From NCBI GenBank assembly GCA_016932575.1, contig JAFGCO010000050.1, positions 1-44,913 on the forward strand: a DNA stretch of 44,913 bases, written 5' to 3'. This stretch comes from a bacterium (GTDB lineage: Bacteria > Zhuqueibacterota > QNDG01 > JAFGCO01). A program made the position numbers and the translations under genes. Below the pieces are notes generated by a model. It saw only the letters and a list, made by a program, of their open reading frames with translations, was not told the origin of the DNA and ran no database searches. Of this stretch, positions 1 to 8,415 are shown in pieces (position 1 is the stretch's first letter; each line of letters opens with the position of its first letter).

Positions 1-114
1 ATTATACGACTCTATGAACAATGCAATCTCAGCCAGCGTTCCATTGCCAGAGCTTTATCCATATCCCGCCCTGTAGTCAGTGAATATGTCAACAAAATCC
101 AGTCATCCGCCTAG
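1..114 (+). pseudogene. IS21-type transposase (IstA) N-terminal remnant
   Basis: The window opens inside a reading frame that ends with TAG at 112-114. The 37 residues contain LSQRSIARALSISRPVVSEY, which matches the helix-turn-helix DNA-binding segment at the N-terminus of IS21-family IstA transposases. Known IstA proteins continue for several hundred residues with a DDE catalytic domain; here the frame stops right after the HTH and no istA remainder or istB follows. I infer a decayed insertion-sequence fragment. The 5' end lies outside the window. A small stand-alone HTH protein is the alternative. Confidence 0.6.
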
Positions 115-147
115 TGCCCTGAGTGGGTGACATAACAAAATAGAACT

Positions 148-172
148 CGTGTGGCACTGGCTTTAGCCAGTG
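148..172 (+). repeat. CGTGTGGCA repeat copy with hairpin
   Basis: CGTGTGGCA at 148-156 overlaps a perfect hairpin at 155-172 (CACTGGCT, 2-nt loop, AGCCAGTG). The same nonamer, preceded by an A-rich stretch, recurs at 232-240 and 2712-2720, inverted at 42228-42236, and with one mismatch at 44270-44278. This looks like the conserved end of a dispersed non-coding repeat. Confidence 0.5.
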
Positions 173-693
173 TGATTTTGAATTTACACGACCGGGTGGC
201 CAGACAATTAAACTAAAATTAAAAAGAACAACGTGTGGCACGGCCTTCGTGGTAATATTATAGAACCTATAATTTATGTCACAGTAATACTTGCAAACGT
301 TTGTATTATAGTATGGTCATAATAATATTTTAAATAATAGCATTTGTTGAAAACTAAAAGATAAATTTGTTGATCATTATTTTTATAAAAATTAAGCTGA
401 AGCACTGAGGTTAATAGTTGTCAGTATCGTCTGGGCAATAACAACGTGATTCAGGTGGAACTTAAATAGATGCTTTTTATGAGGCTTGGATGCTTTCTGT
501 GTCTGGAGTCACATATATTCTTAAAATTTTTGGCTATTTAATTTCCGCTGATCATAGAAAGTTAAATATAAATAAGTCTGATAAAATTATTGATTTTTCC
601 TGACTTTTTTCTATATTATTTTTAAAATAAAATAATTAACGTTTAGAAGAAAAACTTTATAATCACTGGTTGAGCAAGAGAGAGGAGTTATCT
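173..693. other. non-coding stretch upstream of sulfotransferase-like gene
   Basis: No convincing gene is seen here. It contains a second CGTGTGGCA copy at 232-240, followed by GGCCTTCG. At 294-303 there is a 10-bp palindrome, CAAACGTTTG, that resembles operators of LacI-type regulators, but no such regulator lies nearby. Bases 520-660 are very AT-rich and probably hold the promoter of the next gene, although I cannot assign -35/-10 boxes with confidence. Confidence 0.4.
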
Positions 694-1974
694 GTGACTA
701 ATAAAATGACTGCGACATGGCAACAAATCTGTGCATACATGGCTCTTCTGGTAGTCATAGCTGCAATCATGGGGTGTGTCCGACATGAAGACGAGGAATT
801 ATCGGCGAATCGGCAGAGCCGACGGGATGTTGAGCGCCTTCGTTCGCTCCCATACGTGGGGGGGATAACTGCGCAACAGGATGAACCAACTGGTGTGGTC
901 CAAATAGATCGGGAGCACACATGCCCGGGGTATCGGCTGTATACGCTTGTAATGCTGGGACGTGCAGAGCTTATCAGCGTGGAAGGCAACGTCGTGCGAA
1001 GGTGGCAGTACCAGGATGGAGACAGATGGGTACGGGCGGAATTGCTGCCGAACGGAGACCTGCTGGTAGTGGGAATGGAACACCATGGATCGGGAGGAGG
1101 AAGACCGGTTCCGAATGGCATCACCGATTCCTCACGCTATGTGATGAGGTTAGACTGGGACAGCAAGCTTGTCTGGAAACGGAAGCTTCTAGCGCACCAT
1201 GATATCGAACTGACGCCCGATGGGAGACTTCTGGTGCTGACCTTCAAGCGTCGGATGGAACCCAGTATCCATGCAACGATACCGACGAGGGATGATTATA
1301 TGACCTTACTCGATCAGGACGGAAGGGTATTGGAATCAAGATCCATGCTGGAATCGATTAGGAACTCACCAGAGCATTTCAGTCTTGATACTTCGGGGCT
1401 GACTCCTTCCAAGCTGGGTGTGCACCCCTGGATAGACCTGTTTCATTCCAACTCAGTGGAGTGGATGCATCATAAAAACCTGTTCTCAAAACACCCCATA
1501 TACGGCCCCAACAACGTGCTTGTATGCTTCAGACACCAGGATCGAGTCGCAGTCTTCAACTACCAAGAGAAAAAGGTTGTTTGGTCGTGGGGTGCGAATC
1601 AGCTCAGTGGACCGCACGATGCTCAAGTCCTCAAGGATGGACATATCCTTCTTTTTGACAACGGTTTGTCTCGCGGCTGGTCCCGGGCTGTAGAGTTAGA
1701 TCCGCTTACCAACCACATCGTATGGGAATATAAGGCCAATCCCCCCAAGTCTTTTTATACAGCGTCGAAGGGCTCAGTTCAGCGCCTGCCGAATGGTAAC
1801 ACCTTACTTGCTGAGTCGGATAAAGGCCGAGCCATTGAGATTGCCCCGGATGGCAGTGTGGTGTGGGAGTTCATTTGTCCGTATGGCGTTGGTGAGTTCA
1901 AAAGATCTGCGATCGTGCGTATCATCCACCATTCTGCTGAGTTCGTTGACAAAATGGTGACGGCGTCGCAATGA
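694..1974 (+). CDS. arylsulfotransferase-like (ASST family) lipoprotein
   Basis: The predicted protein has a short N-region, a hydrophobic stretch (MALLVVIAAIMG) and then Cys, a plausible lipobox, so it is probably a lipid-anchored envelope protein. The mature part has repeated propeller-blade phrases such as VVWSWG, NHIVWEYKA and GSVVWEF together with GPHDAQVLKDGHILLFDNG and RLPNGNTLL. These are typical of the arylsulfotransferase family (Arylsulfotran_1/2), whose characterised members transfer sulfate between phenolic compounds in the periplasm. The HD in SGPHD falls where the family keeps conserved His. I chose GTG 694 because GAGAGAGGAG sits 6 nt upstream; an upstream TTG at 670 has no such site. 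Many FCB genomes carry ASST-like proteins of unknown substrate, so sulfotransfer is inferred. Base composition is more GC-rich than the toxin-antitoxin genes that follow. Confidence 0.7.
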   Translation: MTNKMTATWQQICAYMALLVVIAAIMGCVRHEDEELSANRQSRRDVERLRSLPYVGGITAQQDEPTGVVQIDREHTCPGYRLYTLVMLGRAELISVEGNVVRRWQYQDGDRWVRAELLPNGDLLVVGMEHHGSGGGRPVPNGITDSSRYVMRLDWDSKLVWKRKLLAHHDIELTPDGRLLVLTFKRRMEPSIHATIPTRDDYMTLLDQDGRVLESRSMLESIRNSPEHFSLDTSGLTPSKLGVHPWIDLFHSNSVEWMHHKNLFSKHPIYGPNNVLVCFRHQDRVAVFNYQEKKVVWSWGANQLSGPHDAQVLKDGHILLFDNGLSRGWSRAVELDPLTNHIVWEYKANPPKSFYTASKGSVQRLPNGNTLLAESDKGRAIEIAPDGSVVWEFICPYGVGEFKRSAIVRIIHHSAEFVDKMVTASQ

Positions 1975-2060
1975 AGTCTTCGGGCATGAGGGCGATGTCT
2001 GCCACTGCCTTCAGTGCGAACATAGGTAGCCCAACTAAAACATGCAGCCGACCAATTGTA

Positions 2061-2085
2061 TATAATATAAATATACTGTTAGTAT
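2061..2085 (+). promoter_or_regulatory. candidate brnTA promoter and operator
   Basis: TATAAT at 2061-2066 is a consensus-like -10 box. The inverted repeat ATACT-GTT-AGTAT at 2073-2085 covers the expected transcription start and the brnT start codon. BrnA-type antitoxins are known to repress their own operons, so this is a reasonable autorepression site. No clear -35 box and no Shine-Dalgarno sequence are visible; translation may be leaderless. Confidence 0.4.
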
Positions 2086-2392
2086 GAAGAACATATACGA
2101 TAAATTGCGTGAATGTACAGGATTTGAGTGGGACAAGTATAATATTGACAAAAACTGGCAAAAACATAGGGTTTCTCCAGTTGAAAGTGAACAAATGTTT
2201 TTTAATAAACCTTTATTTGTTGCTGGTGATATTAAACACTATAAATCTGAAATTAGATACTATGCGCTAGGTAAAAAGGATAGAAATCGAAAGCTATTTA
2301 TATCATTTACAATTCGGGATAATAAAATAAAAGTAATTTCATCCAGAGATATGAGTAAAAAAGAGCGAGATAATTATGAAAAATATAAATAA
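2084..2392 (+). CDS. brnT: BrnT-type ribonuclease toxin
   Basis: This 102-residue protein has the BrnT layout: FEWDKYNIDKNWQKHRVS near residues 14-31, ESEQMFFNKP, then RYYALGKKDRNRKLFISFTIRDNKIKVISSRDMSKKERDNYE. Characterised BrnT toxins are RelE-fold mRNA-cleaving ribonucleases neutralised by BrnA. Length is normal for the family. The start lies directly on the candidate operator, and the antitoxin start overlaps its last 17 bases, so the pair is co-translated. The gene is strongly AT-rich compared with the upstream gene, which fits horizontal acquisition. Confidence 0.85.
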   Translation: MKNIYDKLRECTGFEWDKYNIDKNWQKHRVSPVESEQMFFNKPLFVAGDIKHYKSEIRYYALGKKDRNRKLFISFTIRDNKIKVISSRDMSKKERDNYEKYK

Positions 2393-2666
2393 AAAAGAGA
2401 TACCAAGATTTAAAAACGAAGAAGAAGAAACAGTATTTTGGGCAACCCATGACTCTTCAGAGTATATTGATTGGTCTCAATCTATATCTATATCTTTACT
2501 CAAATTGAAACCCACTTTAAAAACAATTTCCTTAAGGTTGCCAGAAACAATTATTGAGGAGCTAAAATTTCTTGCCAACAAAAGAGATGTGCCTTATCAA
2601 TCCCTATTAAAAATGTTTTTAGCAGAAAGAGTTGAACAAGAATTACATAAATCATATAAGACATGA
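2376..2666 (+). CDS. brnA: BrnA/CopG-type antitoxin
   Basis: A 96-residue protein. Residues 10-35 read IPRFKNEEEETVFWATHDSSEYIDW, the acidic N-terminal signature of CopG/BrnA-type antitoxins that wraps the toxin. The second half (TLKTISLRLPETIIEELKFLANKRDVPYQSLLKMFLAERVEQEL) is a ribbon-helix-helix DNA-binding domain. It should bind BrnT and repress the operon through the palindrome at 2073-2085. It overlaps brnT by 17 bp, the usual toxin-first order for this family. AT-rich like brnT. Confidence 0.85.
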   Translation: MKNINKKEIPRFKNEEEETVFWATHDSSEYIDWSQSISISLLKLKPTLKTISLRLPETIIEELKFLANKRDVPYQSLLKMFLAERVEQELHKSYKT

Positions 2667-2711
2667 CGCCCGGTGGGTGGGCTTGAGAGTGTGAACAAAG
2701 CAAAAAAGTAT

Positions 2712-2872
2712 CGTGTGGCACGTGCCCTTTGGAGACTGTGTGAAAACGGATATACTAAAAGTGTTTTTTTAATATCAAAACTATGGAATGGCAATTAAAG
2801 TCAATAAAAACAATGACTTTTAAAACACCAGGGGTTTTTAAGATGGCTTATTTTTATTTTTCACACAGTCTC
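2712..2872. mobile_element. MITE-like element, 15-bp terminal inverted repeats
   Basis: GAGACTGTGTGAAAA at 2732-2746 is repeated exactly inverted (TTTTCACACAGTCTC) at 2858-2872, bounding 141 bp with no coding capacity. A CGTGTGGCA repeat sits just outside the left end at 2712-2720. A related, more diverged copy with the same left neighbour lies at 44270-44437. No clear target-site duplication is visible. I infer a non-autonomous transposable element, or the two ends of an internally deleted insertion sequence. A long-range hairpin in a transcript is the alternative. Confidence 0.6.
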
Positions 2873-2969
2873 GAACGCCGGGAACGAGAAATTCTTCAAT
2901 GATTGATCACTTTTTAATTAGATATCAGGTCTGCTTTTAAAACATACAATATTATTGCCGAGGGTATGA

Positions 2970-3608
2970 ATGATAAAAACGGGTTCCTTTAAAAACATAT
3001 TAAATAAGCGAGAACGGCAGATTTTGTCCAAACTGAATTCTCCATTTCAAATTCAGGCTTTTCTTGATTCAATTCCATACAGCTCTGAATCTATTTATCG
3101 TTGTCCATTGAAAGTATTTCAGGATCGGATCGCTCATTGTTTTGATGGCGCTTTATTCGCAGCGGCTGCCTTAAGCCAAATAGGTCATTCGCCTTTAATT
3201 CTGGATATGATTCCCAATGGCCGAGATGATGATCATCTATTGGCTTTGTATAAGCAGGAAGGCCACTGGGGAGCAATTGCCAAATCAAATTTTGTCGGAT
3301 TACGATTCCGAGAGCCAATTTTTAGAAGCCTTCGGGAATTAGTGTTGTCATATTTTGAGCAATATTATAATATCGAAAAAGAAAAAACACTGCGCGGTTA
3401 TACTATGCCCTTAAATTTAAAAACCTTTGACAGATATAACTGGCAAATAAGTGATGAGTGCATGGAGCGGATTGCGCAAAGGTTGGATGAGATTAAAAAA
3501 TATTTATTACTGACACCCACAATGATTGCCGGTTTGTCACCGGTAGATGAGCGATTATACAAATCCGGCCTGGAGGGGTCAAATGTGGCTGGACTATATA
3601 AACCCTGA
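2970..3608 (+). CDS. transglutaminase-like cysteine-protease-fold protein
   Basis: A 212-residue cytoplasmic-looking protein with no signal peptide. Residues 54-68 (RIAHCFDGALFAAAA) resemble the catalytic-Cys helix of transglutaminase-like proteins, and H89 in DDDHLLALYKQEGHWGAI matches the His strand, with Cys57 and His89 as candidate dyad. The family includes peptidases and amidases as well as proteins that lost activity, so the reaction is not predictable. The ATG has GAGGG 5 nt upstream. It stands alone between a MITE-like element and a non-coding region, so context gives no further clue. Confidence 0.55.
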   Translation: MIKTGSFKNILNKRERQILSKLNSPFQIQAFLDSIPYSSESIYRCPLKVFQDRIAHCFDGALFAAAALSQIGHSPLILDMIPNGRDDDHLLALYKQEGHWGAIAKSNFVGLRFREPIFRSLRELVLSYFEQYYNIEKEKTLRGYTMPLNLKTFDRYNWQISDECMERIAQRLDEIKKYLLLTPTMIAGLSPVDERLYKSGLEGSNVAGLYKP

Positions 3609-3956
3609 AAGGAAATTTGATTATCCGGGGGTTACGTTCCTGGGCGGATAAATAAGAGATGCCCATTCCTGCTGAGTCTGCATGGTAAGGGCTGAGCCCT
3701 CCCCGTTTCACGAACCGAAGCAGAACCCCGGTGCGATCAAGCATCTAGAAGTATACTCAGGAAGGCTGCCATGCCATTGAAAAATTTATTCATCATTTCG
3801 TACCATAATTTCTGAAAAATCGGGTTTGAAGGAATCACTTGAGGGTAATACGGCACAATATATATTTTATCATTAATATGGAGTTTGATTGCATTTATCA
3901 TTGATCGCTTCAGACTTCATGTCAAAAAAAAGTAATAACGAAAGAGGAAAATTAAT
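3609..3956. other. intergenic region, no gene seen
   Basis: No reading frame here looks like a real protein. A loose inverted pair (CCGGGG near 3625 and CCCCGG near 3727) brackets about 100 bp and could be a degraded repeat. The last 100 bases are AT-rich and presumably carry the promoter of the GH43 gene. Confidence 0.35.
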
Positions 3957-4925
3957 ATGAAACGGGTTATCATCCAATCAATGTTAATATTGGTATTATT
4001 TATCAATTCAATCAGTCTCTCTAAGAATCCGCTCAACTTTGGCAGTCATATAAGAACGGCCGATCCTTCGGGCCATGTGTGGGCAGATGGGAGAATGTAT
4101 CTTTATACCTCTCATGATGAGGAATGCCAGCCTGATTTTTTTATGAAGAACTGGCATGTTTTTTCATCAGGTGATCTCGTCAACTGGACCGGTCATGGCC
4201 CCTGTTTATCCGTTGATGATCTTTCATGGGCGGATAATTATGCCTGGGCGCCGGACTGCGCATATAAGAATGGAAAATATTATTTTTGTTTTCCTGCCGG
4301 TACGGGCATAAAAGATCGTCAGAATCCTGAAAACAGTACAAAATGGATGGGCATTGGAATCGCTGTCAGTGATTCTCCTGCGGGACCATTTACTGATGCC
4401 ATCGGCGGACCGCTGTGGACAGAACCGTATGCGAACGATCCCTGTCTTTTTGTTGATGATGATGGCAAAGGATATCTCTATTTCCATGGAGGCGGTGATT
4501 ATCTGGTTGCAGAAATGGCCGATGATTTACTGAGTAGAAAGGGCGATTTTTATAAAATGGATATGGGGGGATATGAACCCAAAATGGAAGGCCCGTGGGT
4601 ATTTAAAAGAAATAGCATCTATTATTTTACAATGCCTGAAAACAACAGAATAATTACCTATTATACGGCAAAATCTCCAAAAGGTCCGTGGGAATATCGG
4701 GGTGTCATTATGAAAGCTGAGGGCGGTAACAACCACCATTCAGTCGTTGAATTTAAGGGAGAGTGGATTTTGTTCTATCACAGATGGCTAGCCATTGGTT
4801 CATCCTGCGGGAAGCAGCGGCATTGTTGTGCTGAATATCTCGATTTTAATGATGACGGCGCCATTCAGGAAGTCGTAAGAACAGATACAGGTGTAGGAGA
4901 TAGCGCGGTTAAAAAAAATCAATAG
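3957..4925 (+). CDS. secreted glycoside hydrolase family 43 enzyme
   Basis: 322 residues with an N-terminal signal peptide (about 1-22). GH43 enzymes are five-bladed propellers, mostly beta-xylosidases or alpha-L-arabinofuranosidases that trim plant hemicellulose. The three family carboxylates are recognisable: D36 in HIRTADPSGH (base), D161 in ANDPCLFVDDDG (pKa modulator) and E211 in MEGPWVFKRNSIYYF (acid). The motif YAWAPDCAYKNGKYYF at 95-110 is also typical. Length suits a single catalytic domain without a binding module or sorting domain. AGAGGA precedes ATG 3957. Exact substrate is not deducible. A GH10 xylanase gene begins at the far right end of the window. Confidence 0.85.
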   Translation: MKRVIIQSMLILVLFINSISLSKNPLNFGSHIRTADPSGHVWADGRMYLYTSHDEECQPDFFMKNWHVFSSGDLVNWTGHGPCLSVDDLSWADNYAWAPDCAYKNGKYYFCFPAGTGIKDRQNPENSTKWMGIGIAVSDSPAGPFTDAIGGPLWTEPYANDPCLFVDDDGKGYLYFHGGGDYLVAEMADDLLSRKGDFYKMDMGGYEPKMEGPWVFKRNSIYYFTMPENNRIITYYTAKSPKGPWEYRGVIMKAEGGNNHHSVVEFKGEWILFYHRWLAIGSSCGKQRHCCAEYLDFNDDGAIQEVVRTDTGVGDSAVKKNQ

Positions 4926-4972
4926 AATAAAGAAAAATTATGATATCAATGTAATAAAAAGCAGGCTAAAAA

Positions 4973-5482
4973 ATGAGACACTTACATAAGAAATGGGATC
5001 AATTGTCTCATCTAATCATTATTATTTTAATTTTTGGATTGATTTCATGCCGAAAAAATGAATCATCAACTTAACCAGAAAAAAATGATGATGATTATCA
5101 GATAGAATTTGAGATGGTTCTTATCAATGCCTAAACGACTTTTACGATGGGCAGCAGTGACGGGGATTATGATTAATTGCTGAAGCATAATGTATACCTG
5201 TATGATTTTTACATGGATCAATACGAAGTAACGAATTCTCAATACTGTCAGTTTCTAAATGTGATGGGCAATCAAATACAGGGCGGAGAAACCTGGATTG
5301 ATATTGACAGTGAAAATTGCGGAATAACAAGAACTGATGAGGGGTATGTTGCAAAAACCGGCTATATAAAAATCATCCGGTATTGTATGTCTCCTGGTAT
5401 GGAGCTCGTGCCTATGCAAATTGGGCAAATAAGCGTCTGCCTACGGAAGCAGAGTGGGAATATGCGGCACGAGGCGGCCTTG
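4973..5482 (+). pseudogene. formylglycine-generating-enzyme-like lipoprotein, broken
   Basis: ATG 4973 starts a lipoprotein leader (IIIILIFGLISC). The same frame then meets three TAA stops (5072, about 5132 and 5174) while still encoding family-like sequence: TTFTMGSSDGDYD and YLYDFYMDQYEVTNSQYCQFLN. Near 5368 the frame shifts, and the other frame gives [18 protein letters not shown] and [17 protein letters not shown], the hallmark of the FGE-sulfatase/SUMF1 domain. So at least four lesions separate it from a working gene, and the C-terminal half with the catalytic Cys region is missing. Such lipoproteins are often surface or carbohydrate-binding relatives rather than true sulfatase-maturing enzymes. 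Confidence 0.8.
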
Positions 5483-5483
5483 A

Positions 5484-6110
5484 TGTGTGAAATGTATTGC
5501 AGTATCAGGAACTGATTTGTTTGCCGGTACAACAGGCGGAGGTATTTTTCTTTCGACAGACAATGGTTCACACTGGAATCCGGTCAATTCGGGAATCACA
5601 AATCTGAATATCTGGTCGATTTTTGCCTGCGGGAATCAGGTTTTCGCCGGGACGGAAGATGGCGCTTATCACTCTGCGGACCATGGTATCAGCTGGAATG
5701 CCGTGAATGAGGGATTTCCTCATGTCACAGTTTATAACCTCTCCTGCTCGGATACCCGTCTTTTTGCAGGAACATCATGCGAACTCTGGACTTGCGACCT
5801 GTCTGATATCATTGTTTCGGTCGGAGATGTTAACGGGATATCTCCAGGATGTGTTTGTCTCAAACAAAATTATCCCAATCCCTTTAATGCAGTAACAATC
5901 ATCCGATTTAACATGCGGAAATCTGCCCGTGTAAAGCTGGCAATTATGGATATGCTGGGTTGTGAATTGGCTGTACTATTGAATGACGACCGGGCTGCCG
6001 GATCGTATTCGGCTGTGTTTCACGCAGATCATATTCCGAGCAGTTTGTATGTTTGCGACTTGAAGGCCGGCAATGTCCGTATCAGAAAAAAGATGCTGCT
6101 GTTGAAGTGA
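5484..6110 (+). pseudogene. 5'-truncated beta-propeller with type IX sorting domain
   Basis: The readable frame encodes BNR/sortilin-like propeller blades (GGIFLSTDNGSHWNPVNSG, GAYHSADHGISWNAVNEG) and then, from about 5860, a type A T9SS C-terminal sorting domain beginning LKQNYPNPFNAVTIIRF and ending in KMLLLK. It has no signal peptide, although the sorting domain needs one to reach the periplasm. The start simply joins the FGE-like remnant, so a deletion around 5480 probably fused two genes. I treat it as non-functional; an internal ATG at 5487 could only give a cytoplasmic fragment. Confidence 0.7.
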
Positions 6111-6402
6111 TCATCAGTCGATCCGGATCTACGATATCTGACTAAAGAAGGACAGGCTGATCCCTTTGGTTTTAAAGCCGCCGTGGATGCATTGAGGGCC
6201 TGTTCAATCGATTCAGGTCTTATACACACGGATCCCCACTTGTAACAATCCACCGTACTGATGGCTGAAAATAATATAAACGGTCCGGCAATAACCCCGC
6301 TGGTTTTAAAGCCGCATTTTTATTACTGAGATGAAATGATTCATATCACGGGCATTATTATCACCTGTTTTCCGGATTATACAAAGCGTCCGGACAATAT
6401 CA
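6111..6402. other. convergent intergenic region with possible coding debris
   Basis: This lies between the plus-strand propeller remnant and the minus-strand gene ending at 6403. A plus-strand frame near 6120-6243 reads protein-like (DPFGFKAAVDALRACSIDSG, then TDPHL and a stop) but has no start or context, so it may be decayed coding DNA. GGTTTTAAAGCCGC (6302-6315) is a near-exact second copy of 6168-6181. No clear terminator. Confidence 0.3.
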
Positions 6403-7035
6403 CTATTTCATCACATCCGCAGTGAGATACCAGCGGCCTCCTTCACGGATAAAATGAACGGTTTCCTCGCCGGACTTTGCGCTTGCGTGGTCTCCTTCAA
6501 TTTTCAGGTCGGAGAGTTTTTCCTGGGGAAAAACTGACTGCTCTGCCATTTCGGGCATATTCAGTATGAGTGCCATAAGATCTGGAACAAAGCTCGTCAC
6601 ATCAACATGCCCGTAAAGCTTTTCTGCCCGCTTATACAGGTGCGCGTCAATAACTTCCTGGGGAGTATCTTGGGTGACCTGGAGCTTCTCACTCTCATCC
6701 TCTTCTTCTATCTTTATTTTGTACTTGTTTTGAATTTCCTGGTATTTTTTCTTCAGGGCTTCGGCTTTTTCCCCTTCATAAAACTCCACAAACATCCCCA
6801 CGCCCATGTCCGTACCCAATGCCAGCATGGGTCGTTCTGATGGTGCAACCAGTTTTACCAGGGTGGTAAAGTCCTTTTTTGCTCCGGCTTCTTGTGCGGC
6901 TTTGAAAACGGCCTTTGGTGTGTCACCCCCATTGTTCTTTCCGGCGAGGACGGGTGTTAACCAAAGAATGAGTAAAGAAAAAATGAGAAAAAATGTCAAT
7001 TGTTTGTTCGTTTTCTGATTTTTTGTATGAACCAT
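6403..7035 (-). CDS. secreted protein of unknown function
   Basis: About 210 residues. An N-terminal signal peptide (QLTFFLIFSLLILWLTPVLA) is followed by a small alpha/beta domain with a charged, Lys/Glu-rich middle (EALKKKYQEIQNKYKIKIEEEDESEK), probably helical. The end (SAKSGEETVHFIREGGRWYLTADVM) resembles NTF2/DUF4878-like folds that often close with a GRWYL strand, but this is only a shape similarity. I chose the ATG at 7035 because GGAGG lies 8 nt upstream; an ATG at 7050 lacks a site. It is the second gene of a likely minus-strand pair with the gene at 7152-7928, 116 bp apart. Confidence 0.6.
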   Translation of the reverse strand: MVHTKNQKTNKQLTFFLIFSLLILWLTPVLAGKNNGGDTPKAVFKAAQEAGAKKDFTTLVKLVAPSERPMLALGTDMGVGMFVEFYEGEKAEALKKKYQEIQNKYKIKIEEEDESEKLQVTQDTPQEVIDAHLYKRAEKLYGHVDVTSFVPDLMALILNMPEMAEQSVFPQEKLSDLKIEGDHASAKSGEETVHFIREGGRWYLTADVMK

Positions 7036-7151
7036 GATTGAATCCTCCATTGTAAAAATATGTTTTGCATGTTACCGGTTTAAGCGCTGTCTGATTCAAA
7101 TCCAAACAGACTCAGCCGTTTGAGGGCCTTATCCTGCATGGCAGTATGGCC

Positions 7152-7928
7152 TCAAAAGCCCAATCCTGATTTTATCTTAAAAGGCGCCTTCAGAATTTCA
7201 AGTTCCTGCCACAAATCAATCTCGATCCGCAGGGCTTCAGGTATTGTTTGTATATTGCAATTGTATTCCATTTGAGACGTATTGCCAAAGGTGAATGAAC
7301 CCTGGCTCCATATCTCAACAGGATCGCCATTTGTGGTATAAAACCTGATATCTTTCATGTTGTTCATGAATTCCCGGCTTATCTGGAGAACCAGCGTCAT
7401 ACCGTCATTTTCTGCTTGAACCTTCATCACCTGAATCACTTGCTGCCGGATATACGCTTTAGTGCCCACGTTTAGCTTGAGATTTTCAATGTTTTCAGTG
7501 ATCATTGATGCCGCCACCCGCAAATGGATGGTTCCCCTGGCATGTATTTGGACAGCACCCCCGGAGGGCTGGCGTTTTGAAGACACTTCAATAAGGGCCA
7601 TACGGCCGTCTTCTGATATCTTGGGGAATCCACCCCAATCGACGCCATCAAGAAGGGTATGACCGCGATCATCGGCGAATTCCACAAGCGAACACTTGTC
7701 GTCATCCACATCGACAATCTTTTTATTTTCAGGAGCCTCCGCAACCAATGCAAGGGTTGTACCGGATTGCTGATGAAATGCCTGCAATTCAGTGCCGTTT
7801 AAACCGTATCCTGGGCCGACAATTTGAAGGCCTGCCAGATGCACTGCCGGCTTTTCTCCCCCTGGCATGATCGTTGACAGTGCCAGAAATATAAAGACTA
7901 CGGCAAAACAATGAACTCTCCTCATCAT
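7152..7928 (-). CDS. secreted protein of unknown function
   Basis: 258 residues with a signal peptide (CFAVVFIFLALSTIMPGG). The mature part is predicted beta-rich, with runs such as GAVQIHARGTIHLRVAAS and GMTLVLQISREFMNN, and with no cysteine-rich or catalytic motif I recognise. AGGAG lies 6 nt upstream of ATG 7928, a strong start. It is read before 6403-7035 on the minus strand and probably shares its transcript. Both may act in the periplasm. No family assigned. Confidence 0.6.
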   Translation of the reverse strand: MMRRVHCFAVVFIFLALSTIMPGGEKPAVHLAGLQIVGPGYGLNGTELQAFHQQSGTTLALVAEAPENKKIVDVDDDKCSLVEFADDRGHTLLDGVDWGGFPKISEDGRMALIEVSSKRQPSGGAVQIHARGTIHLRVAASMITENIENLKLNVGTKAYIRQQVIQVMKVQAENDGMTLVLQISREFMNNMKDIRFYTTNGDPVEIWSQGSFTFGNTSQMEYNCNIQTIPEALRIEIDLWQELEILKAPFKIKSGLGF

Positions 7929-8415
7929 GCAATACTCCTATATCCTACAAGCCCGTGTGTGTCATTCATAAACATTCCTGTCTGAAAGTATGAAATTTGC
8001 TGATGGTTTCCAAATAAAATTTGTTTAAAGATTATATAAAAAATATTAAAAAAAATGTAAGAAATTGACGAATTTAGAAACATTAAATAATGGATGCTGA
8101 GTTTGGGAAAGGTGAATCATATTGTATGAAGTGTGAAAGAAAAATGAAATGTATTTCCGGCTTTTAATGGTATTTGACTGGAGTTCAAGCATTGACAGAT
8201 GAAGGTGCTCCATATTGTTGTTTCAACACCTGAAGGCAAAAAATAATGATTGCAAATATTAATAAAAATACTTACTATTTTTATGTTCAGAATTTCCAGA
8301 ATTTATCTGATCGAGAATTTGTTGTTGAAAAGCAGAGATGCACCATAACAAACGGTCGTTTTCGATCCATTGCCCACAATCGTCTGATTGATAGTAACTC
8401 AAGGAAATCGTATAA
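7929..8415. other. divergent intergenic region
   Basis: 487 bp between the minus-strand pair and the plus-strand envelope operon. It is AT-rich, especially 8016-8100, and should hold promoters for both directions. I see no coding sequence, no strong hairpin and no recognisable riboswitch. Confidence 0.4.

Noticed and set aside
1-114. A small independent HTH regulator
   Set aside because: The sequence matches the IstA N-terminus and the frame is open at the window edge, so a transposase remnant is more likely.
4973-5480. Three in-frame TAA codons in a recognisable protein could mean stop-codon recoding
   Set aside because: A frameshift is also needed to read the conserved FGE motif, the gene lacks its 3' half, and many intact genes in the window end at TAA. 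Pseudogene decay explains everything.
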